This document shows, in pieces, positions 33,763-41,160 of a DNA stretch of 50,811 nt (its first letter is position 1; every line of letters starts with the position of its first letter). The translations under genes and the position numbers were made by a program. The DNA lies in assembly GCA_049324315.1 (NCBI GenBank), contig JBMOKU010000056.1, forward strand, positions 1 through 50,811. The letters run 5' to 3'. The notes below the pieces were generated by a model. The model saw nothing but the letters and a program-made list of their open reading frames with translations. It was not told the DNA's origin and ran no database searches. Origin of the DNA: JBMOKU01 sp049324315. GTDB taxonomy: Bacteria > Bacillota > Clostridia > Peptostreptococcales > Thermotaleaceae.

Positions 33763-33966
33763 CTACGAGTCTTCCCATACCTCATCCATCAAGCCTTCTA
33801 TTTTCTTTTTCAGCTTATCTGATTCCTTCTGATCTATAGTTATGACCAATACATCCCCTTCCTTCGCCTCTTTCGGCAGGAGACCTCGGGCTATAGGCAG
33901 CATTGTTTTATCATGAATTTCAATATATGCAAAATCTTCTTCAAAACGATCAATGATTCCTTTCAT
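33763..33966 (-). CDS. DUF3006 protein
   Basis: A 67-residue protein matching DUF3006: MKGIIDRFEEDFAYIEI at the start, LPKEAKEGDVLVI in the middle and a Lys-rich helix to the end. DUF3006 genes very often sit beside ComEC/Rec2-like metallo-hydrolases, as here. ATG at 33966, preceded by AGAGGAG; an upstream in-frame GTG overlaps that site. Small beta-barrel expected, role unknown. Confidence 0.8.
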   Translation of the reverse strand: MKGIIDRFEEDFAYIEIHDKTMLPIARGLLPKEAKEGDVLVITIDQKESDKLKKKIEGLMDEVWEDS

Positions 33967-33983
33967 AGACGGCTTCACTCCTC

Positions 33984-35240
33984 TTATTTTTTGGAAACCA
34001 GATTTCCCTTTGAATCATACAGTTCTCCCTTATCTCCACTGTTGTTCCAGATATTCACCTTCTTTTCAGACCACTGTAGATCCCCTTTGCTGCTGCCACT
34101 GGCTATGGTAATTTGCGTTCCTGCATTGATCATAAATTGCTCTGGAAAAATAAATTCCTGATTTCCCTCCACGGACACAAGCCTCCATCCGGTCATATCC
34201 ACATCTTGAAGCCCGGCATTTTGTATTGTGACCAGTTCTTCTTCTAAATCAATGCTGATTATTTCAACGCCTTGCCCGTTGTGCTCCTGTATCTGTACAG
34301 CATTCTCGATGTTTGGAGATGGCGGCGTTTTCTGTTGTTCATCCTGTTTTTCCGTATTCCCTCTCATGGTAATGCCCTGCTTGTCTCCTTGTATCGTAAG
34401 GTTCTTTCCGCTGCTCTTTACAACAACAGACCCCATTTCATCAGTCCTGAAAATCTGTACCCCAGCCTGCTTCAGTTTTTCAAGGATTTCTTGATGGGGG
34501 TGACCGTGCTGATTATCTTTTCCTACAGAAATGACCGCATATCGAGGTGAAACAGCTGCAAGAAAAGCATCCGATGTGGAAGTAACACTGCCATGATGTC
34601 CCACCTTCAGAATATCTGAACGAACATTATATCCCTTTTCCAGAACTTCCTCTTCTGCCTGTTTTTCTGCATCCCCGGTAAAGAGGAAGCTTGTCTCCCC
34701 ATAAGTAATCTTCATGATGGGTGAATAATTGTTCAAATCCTTGTATTCCGTCATATTGGGTGAGAGCATTTCAGCAGAAATTCCGGCTCCCATATCAAGC
34801 TGTATACCAGCTTTTGCTGTCTTCACTTTTAAGCCTTTATTCTTAACAGAAGTCAGTACATCCTTAAAGGTTTCTGTTGTATGGGTAACCTTTGGTAGAT
34901 AAACCTCGCCCACACCTAGAGAATCAATCACCACATCCAGTCCACCAATATGATCGGAGTGGGGATGGGTCCCAATAATATAGTCAATTTTTTCTATTCC
35001 CTGGTTCATGATATATTGTAAAACAACTTCTCCCATTTCATTTTCCCCGGCATCAATCAACATGGTTTTTCCACCGGGAGCTTGTATGAGTATAGCATCA
35101 CCCTGCCATACATCAATGTAGTGGACAATAAGTTCGCTTCCATTTTCTATCCTTTCATCGGTGACTACCTGTTGACAACCTGTACTCATCAACAGCATGA
35201 TTATCATTAAGACAACTACTGCAGCATATTTTTTCTTCAT
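33984..35240 (-). CDS. ComEC/Rec2-like metallo-beta-lactamase-fold lipoprotein with lamin-tail domain
   Basis: A 418-residue protein. The N-terminal lipoprotein signal has lipobox MSTGC with Cys near 22. The MBL domain begins HYIDVWQGDAILIQAPGGKTMLIDAG (about 40-65), with the metal motif THPHSDHIGGLDVVI near 92 and VGHHGSVTSTS near 216. The C-terminal part from about 310 (NAVQIQEHNGQGVEIISIDLEEELVTIQNAG) is a lamin-tail-like beta domain, followed by GDLQWSEKKVNIWNNSGDKGELYD. Anchored outside the membrane, it may be a nuclease as ComEC's MBL part. Pairs with the DUF3006 gene. Confidence 0.85.
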   Translation of the reverse strand: MKKKYAAVVVLMIIMLLMSTGCQQVVTDERIENGSELIVHYIDVWQGDAILIQAPGGKTMLIDAGENEMGEVVLQYIMNQGIEKIDYIIGTHPHSDHIGGLDVVIDSLGVGEVYLPKVTHTTETFKDVLTSVKNKGLKVKTAKAGIQLDMGAGISAEMLSPNMTEYKDLNNYSPIMKITYGETSFLFTGDAEKQAEEEVLEKGYNVRSDILKVGHHGSVTSTSDAFLAAVSPRYAVISVGKDNQHGHPHQEILEKLKQAGVQIFRTDEMGSVVVKSSGKNLTIQGDKQGITMRGNTEKQDEQQKTPPSPNIENAVQIQEHNGQGVEIISIDLEEELVTIQNAGLQDVDMTGWRLVSVEGNQEFIFPEQFMINAGTQITIASGSSKGDLQWSEKKVNIWNNSGDKGELYDSKGNLVSKK

Positions 35241-35344
35241 ATATATTCCTCCTGACCATATCTACGAACTTTACTGCATATATTTCTAGAACATTTGAGT
35301 TACACCCATCATACCATATTTTTCACTTTGCTCAAAACAGTAGA

Positions 35345-35366
35345 AAGAGCGCATATGCTGCGCTCC
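35345..35366 (-). terminator. Weak terminator after the Hsp20 gene
   Basis: AGCGCA/TGCGCT stem with a five-base loop and CTTTCTACTGTTTTG after it on the minus strand. The stem is short. Confidence 0.4.
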
Positions 35367-35378
35367 TCCGTTTTGGGC

Positions 35379-35834
35379 TTAGTTAATGTCAATTTTATTA
35401 CGTTTTGTCATGCCTGGTTCTTTTTTAGGAATATTTACATGCAGTACCCCGTTTTCAAACTTAGCAGTAACCTTTTCATTATCTATATTTGGTACGATAA
35501 AGGTTCTGGACATTGATCCATATCTTCTCTCTTTTCGTATATAGTTTTCTCTTTCTTCATTCACATGTTCATTTCTCTCTACAGATATGGTCAATCTTTC
35601 ATCCAATAGTTCCAGATTGATATCTTCTTTATTGACTCCTGGCAGTTCAGCTTCCACGACATATTCATTATCATTTTCTTTAATATCCACCTTCATCTGC
35701 CCACTGTTGGAAAAAACAGATGGGAAAAAGGTATCACTGAAGAATTCTTCAAACATTGTTTCTATATCAAATATGTCACGGGGTCTTCTCTCTATTCCAC
35801 GGTTTTTTCGATTGTAAGGTGTAAGTCCAAACAT
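35379..35834 (-). CDS. Hsp20/alpha-crystallin small heat-shock protein
   Basis: A 151-residue chaperone. The alpha-crystallin domain spans about 45-140: MKVDIKENDNEYVVEAELPGVNKEDINLELLDERLTISVER, then FIVPNIDNEKVTAKFENGVLHVNIPK, with the GVL motif. The C-terminus has the extension PKKEPGMTKRNKIDIN. It holds unfolded proteins. ATG at 35834 follows GGAGGTG; the extra five codons upstream are dropped. Next to a heat-shock-type promoter region that I could not define. Confidence 0.9.
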   Translation of the reverse strand: MFGLTPYNRKNRGIERRPRDIFDIETMFEEFFSDTFFPSVFSNSGQMKVDIKENDNEYVVEAELPGVNKEDINLELLDERLTISVERNEHVNEERENYIRKERRYGSMSRTFIVPNIDNEKVTAKFENGVLHVNIPKKEPGMTKRNKIDIN

Positions 35835-36030
35835 ATAAGACACCTCCATTTAATAATTATTTTGACTTTCTTTGACCTTACACTTATTTTATATCATTTT
35901 ATATATGAATATTCAATCTTCATTATCCCGTTCCACATTCTATAAAGGTAATCAACACTCTATTTCATTAGATTTTCTTATGAATTCAATTTTTTTCACC
36001 TGATATCGTAAGTTTTCTCTCTTTTTCATC

Positions 36031-36189
36031 CTATATAAGTCATACTAAGTGCGTTACATCCGCTATGCCACAGGGACAGTTCCATCGTTTTCCCTTCGGT
36101 CCTTCGCTACGCTCCGGAAACGCTCGAACCGTCCCCGTGGCTCCGCTACTTTGTGACTGACTGTAATATACTTAGTATTGTTTATATAG
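36031..36189 (+). repeat. MITE-like repeat, family 1, copy 3 (complete)
   Basis: 159 bp with imperfect terminal inverted repeats: CTATATAAGTCATACTAAGT at the left, TACTTAGTATTGTTTATATAG at the right. The central hairpin is GACAGTTCC...GAACCGTCCCC. No ORF. This is the copy with both ends intact. It fills much of the gap 35835-36327; the rest is AT-rich DNA without a recognisable gene. Confidence 0.8.
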
Positions 36190-36273
36190 ATTCTTTACTC
36201 CATTATATGTAATCTGTCTCCATGATTTCTCTACGTTTCTGAGATTTCTACATTCAAAAGAAGAAATAGTTAA

Positions 36274-36320
36274 CTACATAACAGAAAGAGCAGCCTTGAG
36301 CTGCTCTTTCTGTTATGTAG
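36274..36320. terminator. Exceptionally long perfect hairpin (21-bp arms)
   Basis: CTACATAACAGAAAGAGCAGC at 36274-36294 is the exact inverse of the arm at 36300-36320, around a CTTGA loop. It lies just past the Nudix gene stop (36328) and should terminate transcription from the right side; it also ends in a T-rich stretch on the plus strand. Confidence 0.7.
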
Positions 36321-36327
36321 CATCATT

Positions 36328-36849
36328 TTAGATAAATCTTTCTGCCAATAGTACACCCATAATCGTCTTCCCGTCTTGTATTTCTCCATTTTGTGCCTGT
36401 TCGTACACTTCATAAAAGGGCACTTTCCGAACCGTAAGTATTTCATCATGGTCTAAATGCTGTGCATCTTTATGTTCTAAACCCGTCGCCAGGTAGAGAT
36501 GCATAATTTCATCGTGAACGCCGGCTGACGGATAAAAGGACAGCAGCAGTTTCCAATCCTTTGCGGTAAATCCTGTTTCCTCCAGTAATTCTCTTTGCGC
36601 ACATGCTAAAGGGGTCTCCCCCTCATCTATAATTCCTGCCGGAAGCTCCAGCATAGACCGTTCAATAGGGTATCTATACTGCTCTACCACCAACAGATCT
36701 TCATCGTTATCTACAGCCACCACTGCCGCAGCTCCTTTATGCCTAACCACTTCTCTCTCCGTCTCTACGCCGTTATCCAACAACACACGGTCATTAACTA
36801 CCCGAATCACTCTACCATTATAGATTTCTTGACTAGTCAGCTTTTTCAC
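36328..36849 (-). CDS. Nudix hydrolase, ADP-ribose pyrophosphatase-like
   Basis: A 173-residue enzyme with a full Nudix box GIIDEGETPLACAQRELLEETGF at about 93-115 (REEXEExGU pattern present). The first residues (RVIRVVNDRVLLDNGVETEREVVRHKG) and QYRYPIERSMLELPAG fit ADP-ribose pyrophosphatase. It would hydrolyse ADP-ribose or related nucleoside diphosphates. The start is GTG at 36849, nine bases after GGAG. No close partner genes. Confidence 0.88.
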   Translation of the reverse strand: MKKLTSQEIYNGRVIRVVNDRVLLDNGVETEREVVRHKGAAAVVAVDNDEDLLVVEQYRYPIERSMLELPAGIIDEGETPLACAQRELLEETGFTAKDWKLLLSFYPSAGVHDEIMHLYLATGLEHKDAQHLDHDEILTVRKVPFYEVYEQAQNGEIQDGKTIMGVLLAERFI

Positions 36850-36898
36850 GCATCTTCACTCCGTTTCCTGCTATTGTTAACACTCACCTGAATACACA

Positions 36899-37003
36899 CT
36901 ATAGATTTACGCATTTAAGGTGGAATTACTCTCTGCGGAGCGGCACGGGGGCCGTTCCCTACAAAAGATAATGCATCTTGTGCTAGAAGCGTATATCTAT
37001 ATA
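36899..37003 (-). repeat. MITE-like repeat, family 2, copy 3
   Basis: Begins CTATAGATTTACGCATTT and ends GAAGCGTATATCTATATA, which are near-complementary ends. It contains GCGGCACGGGGGCCGTTCC and ACAAAAGATAATGCATC, as in the copy at 8931. No ORF. Confidence 0.75.
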
Positions 37004-37100
37004 TTTATTTCGGTTTTATTTTAATAATACCTTTCATTCGAATACAAATTTTTTAAAAAGAAAACCATGAATGATGGTCTTCATGGTCTTCCAAGGCTAT

Positions 37101-37502
37101 TTATGCATGATCTTCAGCTATTTTCGCGCTGCCATTTTTTAATTTGCTTATCTCATCTTTTAAACCAGACATGGTTTGATTTAGCTGCTCTAATATCCGA
37201 TTGGAATTCTCTTTGTCTTCTCTTAACTCTTTAATCAGCATTTCATATACTGCGGCCTGTTCATTATGTTTCTGGTCTTTCCCCATCAAATTGGTTTTTT
37301 CCATCATATCTTCCAATCGGTCTTTTCCTTCCTCCATCATGTTCTTTGTTTTATCGGATATCATTAAAGCACCTTGCATCCCCTTTACAGCCATTGGCCT
37401 AACCGATTCCTTTATCTGCGGCCCTAATAAATAGGCTATAGCGGCTACACCTAATCCTACAAAAAAACTTTGTGAACCAAAAGGCTTCAAGAAATCATTC
37501 AT
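37101..37502 (-). CDS. Small membrane-anchored coiled-coil partner of the P-type ATPase
   Basis: A 133-residue protein. Its N-terminus MNDFLKPFGSQSFFVGLGVAAIAYLLGP is one hydrophobic segment with flanking charges; it resembles the start of the 64-aa protein at 44317 (MKNPFKPFTGESLIVALGLTFVSY). Residues 50-130 are a long amphipathic helix or coiled coil (EEGKDRLEDMMEKTNLMGKD). It belongs to the DUF5132-like kind of small ATPase-associated proteins, as inferred from context. GGAGG stands eight bases upstream of the ATG. Last gene of the ATPase group on this strand. Confidence 0.6.
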   Translation of the reverse strand: MNDFLKPFGSQSFFVGLGVAAIAYLLGPQIKESVRPMAVKGMQGALMISDKTKNMMEEGKDRLEDMMEKTNLMGKDQKHNEQAAVYEMLIKELREDKENSNRILEQLNQTMSGLKDEISKLKNGSAKIAEDHA

Positions 37503-37519
37503 CTACTGATCCTCCCATC

Positions 37520-37756
37520 CTATTTTCCAAATAATAATGCTTTTGAAATTGCTTTAAATACTTCCCTATCATTATATTTTTCACTGGATTCCAACGAATA
37601 TGTGATAAATTTTCTTACATAGTTTTGCCAGAGTTCCATAATTTCGTCTCTCTTATCAGGATTTTTTTGCATATAATCAAAACTGTGATCAATCAGCTTT
37701 TTTAATATTTCGAAAGCATCTGAAAATCCTTCCTTCAGTTCTTTCTGAATCTCCAA
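37520..37756 (-). CDS. Unknown 78-aa helical protein
   Basis: All-helical, charged (SDAFEILKKLIDHSFDYMQKNPDKRDEIMELWQNYVRKF). No membrane segment, Cys or known motif. It begins with TTG directly after the ATPase stop, so it is in the same operon. Length, charge and context suggest a partner or regulator of the pump. Start not well supported by a ribosome site. Confidence 0.5.
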   Translation of the reverse strand: MEIQKELKEGFSDAFEILKKLIDHSFDYMQKNPDKRDEIMELWQNYVRKFITYSLESSEKYNDREVFKAISKALLFGK

Positions 37757-39709
37757 CTACAACACCTGCCCATCTAAATACTTTATATTATATTTCCCCG
37801 GTCTCATTGCATTCAAAAAAACAATAAGATTGTTGATATCTCTATACATTACACCCATAAAAGGTGTTAAAACCTTTGTTGCAGCCAGTATGATGCCGAT
37901 AATATTGATACCGAAAAACAGAATATTATTTTGATATGCATTTTCAGCCGTATAGAAGCCCAGGTCAATCATGCTGGGAATGGATGATATTTTATCGTTC
38001 ATGATAATCATATCTGCCCCATCTATAGGACAGTAATATTTCTGGTTTGCTATGGCAATACCAACATCCGCATTTCTGAGTGCCGGCAAATCATTTATCC
38101 CGTCACCAACCATAACAACCTGGCGTCCTTCTTCCCTTAGTTCTTTAATCCGTCCAGTCTTCATGGAAGGTGTCATTTCTCCATAAAATTGATGAATATT
38201 GACTTCTCTGGCAGTGTTCTCTACGATATCACTGGTATCTCCGGACATGATTTCTATATCTAATATCCCCTGTTCACGAATATATTCAACAGTGGATAGT
38301 GCTTCCCATCGTATTTGATCTTTAATGCCTATTAATCCTATGACTCTACCGTGATAGGCAACATACAATGGACTTTGCCCCAGGTGTTTTAGCTTTCTCT
38401 CTTTTATTTCATGGGACTTTACTGCAATATTATGCTGCTTCATCCATTCTTTATTGCCTACAAATGCTTTTTTCTCATCAATTATACAAGCTATACCTCT
38501 GCCGATCTCATAATCCAATAACTTGGTTTCTTTTAGATGGATACCTCTACCTTCAGCCTCTTCCACAATTGCGCTGGCTATAGGATGTCTATTATGCTTT
38601 TCGCAGGAGGCGGCGATCATAAGGATCTTTTCTTGACCATAGTTTCCAGCTTCTAGAATATCTTTTGCTTTTAATTTGTTTTCTGTTAACGTACCCGTTT
38701 TGTCGAAGATAAGTGTGTCTGCTCTACTCAGTGCAAGCAGCTTCCTGGGCTCTTTAACATAGATCCCGTTTGCATAAGCATTCATTGCAGCAGTCCTGAC
38801 TGCCGTAGATGCTATCAAATGATTGGGCTTAGGACAAGCTACTAGCACCATGGTTAGAAACCACCACACATCCCTTGACATGATAAAATAGGCAAGAGAC
38901 CCCAAAAGTACAAATGGTAGAAACCTATGATAATACTTACACAGAGCATTTTCGAAAATAGGATCATCTTCCAAAATATCTCCTGAACAAATTTCTTCGT
39001 ATAAAACTTCTATTTCCTCATTTCCTGTAAGTTTTCTTATTGTTCCTCTTCGATGCTTCAATAGATTTCTTAACTGCTTTTCCAACCGATTGATTAAGTG
39101 AAGCATGATTACCTCATTGAAATATATCATGGTAATCACTAACAAGCTTAATGTACATTCTCTCAAAAGAATACACGTCCATGCACAGATTGACAAAATC
39201 AGATCAGCGTTTAATCTTCCTTTTTGTACAAGGGTTTCCAGACCTCTTTTCAACATAGGATAACCTGCAAAAGCAGTAACACCAACAGATACTGCAAAGA
39301 TACCCATTGATGATGAGATGGAATTCCTTCCAAAAACAAACTGCTTTATGACTACGCCCGTCAGTACCGTTGAAGAAACAGCAAATTTCATAATACTTTT
39401 CCGATATTCTTGTTTTTCTCTCGTAAAATTCATAGAATATGGAAATAATTCTTTGGCAGGACTCAGTATCATTTGTTTTGCCTTCGCAATTTGTTCCAGT
39501 ATCTTTTGTAGGCCGATACTATCTTCTTCATACAATATCAAAACGGTACCCGTATAGATATTGGTTTCAACACTATGAATACCTTGGGTCTGAGAAAGCA
39601 CTCTTTCAATTCTTTCTGCATAAGGCTCATTCTTTTTTAGACAGCCTACTTTGATCCTCGCTCTTCCAGGAAGACTAAAAATACTGTCTGACAGATTTGC
39701 ATAGTACAA
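37757..39709 (-). CDS. P1B-like P-type ATPase with truncated actuator domain
   Basis: A 650-residue heavy-metal-type ATPase. An HMA-like N-terminus without CxxC carries LPGRARIKVGC near 12. The phosphorylation site is D336 in DKTGTLT; the nucleotide domain has H375-P376 and GRGIACII; the hinge is GDGIND near 536. The transmembrane metal motif is CPKP (C292). The actuator domain is only about 35 residues (KLTGNEEIEVLYEEICSGDILEDDP) and contains no TGES loop, so dephosphorylation should be impaired. It may act as a regulator or a partner subunit. TTG at 39709 follows GGAGG by eight bases; a TTG at 39724 precedes that site. Confidence 0.7.
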   Translation of the reverse strand: MYYANLSDSIFSLPGRARIKVGCLKKNEPYAERIERVLSQTQGIHSVETNIYTGTVLILYEEDSIGLQKILEQIAKAKQMILSPAKELFPYSMNFTREKQEYRKSIMKFAVSSTVLTGVVIKQFVFGRNSISSSMGIFAVSVGVTAFAGYPMLKRGLETLVQKGRLNADLILSICAWTCILLRECTLSLLVITMIYFNEVIMLHLINRLEKQLRNLLKHRRGTIRKLTGNEEIEVLYEEICSGDILEDDPIFENALCKYYHRFLPFVLLGSLAYFIMSRDVWWFLTMVLVACPKPNHLIASTAVRTAAMNAYANGIYVKEPRKLLALSRADTLIFDKTGTLTENKLKAKDILEAGNYGQEKILMIAASCEKHNRHPIASAIVEEAEGRGIHLKETKLLDYEIGRGIACIIDEKKAFVGNKEWMKQHNIAVKSHEIKERKLKHLGQSPLYVAYHGRVIGLIGIKDQIRWEALSTVEYIREQGILDIEIMSGDTSDIVENTAREVNIHQFYGEMTPSMKTGRIKELREEGRQVVMVGDGINDLPALRNADVGIAIANQKYYCPIDGADMIIMNDKISSIPSMIDLGFYTAENAYQNNILFFGINIIGIILAATKVLTPFMGVMYRDINNLIVFLNAMRPGKYNIKYLDGQVL

Positions 39710-39726
39710 TGAAAACGCCTCCAAGT

Positions 39727-39807
39727 CTACATTGCCATAATCAATCCCAAAAGCATGGAGCTAAAATACATTACCACACCCAAAAGGGCAATCTTCATGA
39801 GTACCAT
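39727..39807 (-). CDS. 26-aa small membrane peptide in the ATPase operon
   Basis: ATG at 39807, eight bases after GGAGG; TAG at 39727-39729. The peptide starts MVLMKIALLGVVMYF and ends LIMAM; it is one hydrophobic helix with five Met after the first. It lies between the PacL-like gene and the ATPase and could be a small transmembrane subunit of the pump. Confidence 0.6.
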   Translation of the reverse strand: MVLMKIALLGVVMYFSSMLLGLIMAM

Positions 39808-39825
39808 ATTGCGTTCCTCCTTTTT

Positions 39826-40074
39826 CTATGAATGTTGTTCTTCATCCTCATGATGGTCTTTTGATATGCCTACTTTCTTTTTTAAATTTTCATAATGGGC
39901 TTCTGCAACGATATCTTCAACTTCTTCTTTTATACTGTACGCCGATGTCTTTAAGGCATCAACAAGTGAAAACGCCTGTGACGTTGTAAAGACCGCCGCC
40001 TTTCTTATGGGCTTCCTCAATCTCGTTGCCAATCCAAATGTGGCGACACCTAAGAAAAAACCTAGTGGTTCCAA
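39826..40074 (-). CDS. PacL/DUF1490-like small membrane protein with acidic/His tail
   Basis: An 82-residue protein. One hydrophobic N-terminal segment (GFFLGVATFGLA) with TRLRKPIRKA is followed by an amphipathic helix (AFSLVDALKTSAYSIKEEVEDIVAEAHYENLK). The C-terminus DHHEDEEQHS is rich in His and acids. PacL1 of mycobacteria, a partner of the CtpC metal pump, has the same layout: N-terminal membrane helix, Ala-rich helix and a His/Asp metal tail. Start: TTG at 40074, eight bases after AGGAGG. The family link is my inference from layout. Confidence 0.6.
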   Translation of the reverse strand: MEPLGFFLGVATFGLATRLRKPIRKAAVFTTSQAFSLVDALKTSAYSIKEEVEDIVAEAHYENLKKKVGISKDHHEDEEQHS

Positions 40075-40296
40075 AAAAATCACCTCCTGCAACCCACCTT
40101 TTTATTCATGGGCACCTTACATCGTTTTCATTTCATGTTCCTAAAAATCAGCTTTGTAACACCCTTTAAAACAGACTTTTTAATATTTTGAACAGATATA
40201 GGGTTTTTATACTGCATTCATCCCTTGTTTTGTTAATTTTTTTAACGTTTTTAACGTATTTTTAACATTTTCCCAGATATATCTTTTATGGCAAAA

Positions 40297-40325
40297 AAAG
40301 AAAAGGGCAGTTCTCCCTTTTCTTT
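40297..40325 (-). terminator. Terminator after the 221-aa gene
   Basis: On the minus strand AGAAAAGGG / CCCTTTTCT pair around a seven-base loop and are followed by TTTTTTGCC. The stem begins next to the stop at 40324. Confidence 0.7.
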
Positions 40326-40989
40326 AAATAACCATTTTTAGTTCCTGTTCTTCTTCATCCTTAGCTATCTCGTAGATTAATTCTGTATAGTGATTCATCA
40401 TTTCCCGCTGCAGCCGACAGCTGATATTTATATGAATTCCTTGAAGCATCTTTTCTAAATGCCGCATATGCCTTTCTTTCTGAGTCCCGCCATCAATATC
40501 TACGTATTGCCTGATTCGCTTTCCTATTTTGGCCTTTTTTACAGCTTTTTTTAGCAGTTGGTTCTCTATGCCGGTAAATACAGTCATATCTAAAGCTTTG
40601 TCCATCATCCCTGCAATCGTTTCAGCAATTCTTTGGGTACGCATATATTCATTGGTCAACTGTCTGTTGACATGATATTGGAATACGTCATTTCCTAATC
40701 CTGTGCCCTTCTGTCCGTCCAAATCTATATCAAAAAATTCACCAATCTTTTTTTCCAGCTCATCTATGATTCTTTCATAAATTTCACGATATTGCGGGAG
40801 CAAATTATTCTGTATGATATGATGAAGCTGCTTCTCGTAGGTATACAGCTTTGAACTTTTATAGCGTAACCCCCCGACCATCTCGTTATGTAGATCTGCG
40901 ATTTGTTCTTTTATCCAATTCTGAATATATTCTACAAAAAGAGACACTTCCAATTCTCTTGCTCTAATTTGTACTCCGATCATCGCCAT
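40324..40989 (-). CDS. Unknown 221-aa all-helical protein
   Basis: Not recognised. Soluble, alpha-helical, charged; notable segments are EYIQNWIKEQIADLHNEM (about 19-36), REIYERIIDELEKKIGEFFDIDLDG (about 78-102) and RHLEKMLQGIHINISCRLQREMM (about 180-202). Only one Cys, no membrane helix. It is divergent from the P2A-like ATPase and starts the minus-strand run towards the P1B-like ATPase, but has its own terminator at 40297. ATGs at 40989 and 40983 are both near GGAGGG (three and nine bases); the second may be the true start. Confidence 0.6.
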   Translation of the reverse strand: MAMIGVQIRARELEVSLFVEYIQNWIKEQIADLHNEMVGGLRYKSSKLYTYEKQLHHIIQNNLLPQYREIYERIIDELEKKIGEFFDIDLDGQKGTGLGNDVFQYHVNRQLTNEYMRTQRIAETIAGMMDKALDMTVFTGIENQLLKKAVKKAKIGKRIRQYVDIDGGTQKERHMRHLEKMLQGIHINISCRLQREMMNHYTELIYEIAKDEEEQELKMVI

Positions 40990-41160
40990 TTTCCCTCCAT
41001 GTAGTTGAGAACATTTTTCACCTACTAAATCATATCACAAAACTGTTATCTTTGTGTTAAAAAGTTATTATTTTTTTGAAAAAAATTCGCATATTGTCCA
41101 AGCATATAATCAATACTATTGCATGAATGTTTTTCTCTCGTAATGGTGAAGGAGGCTTTT

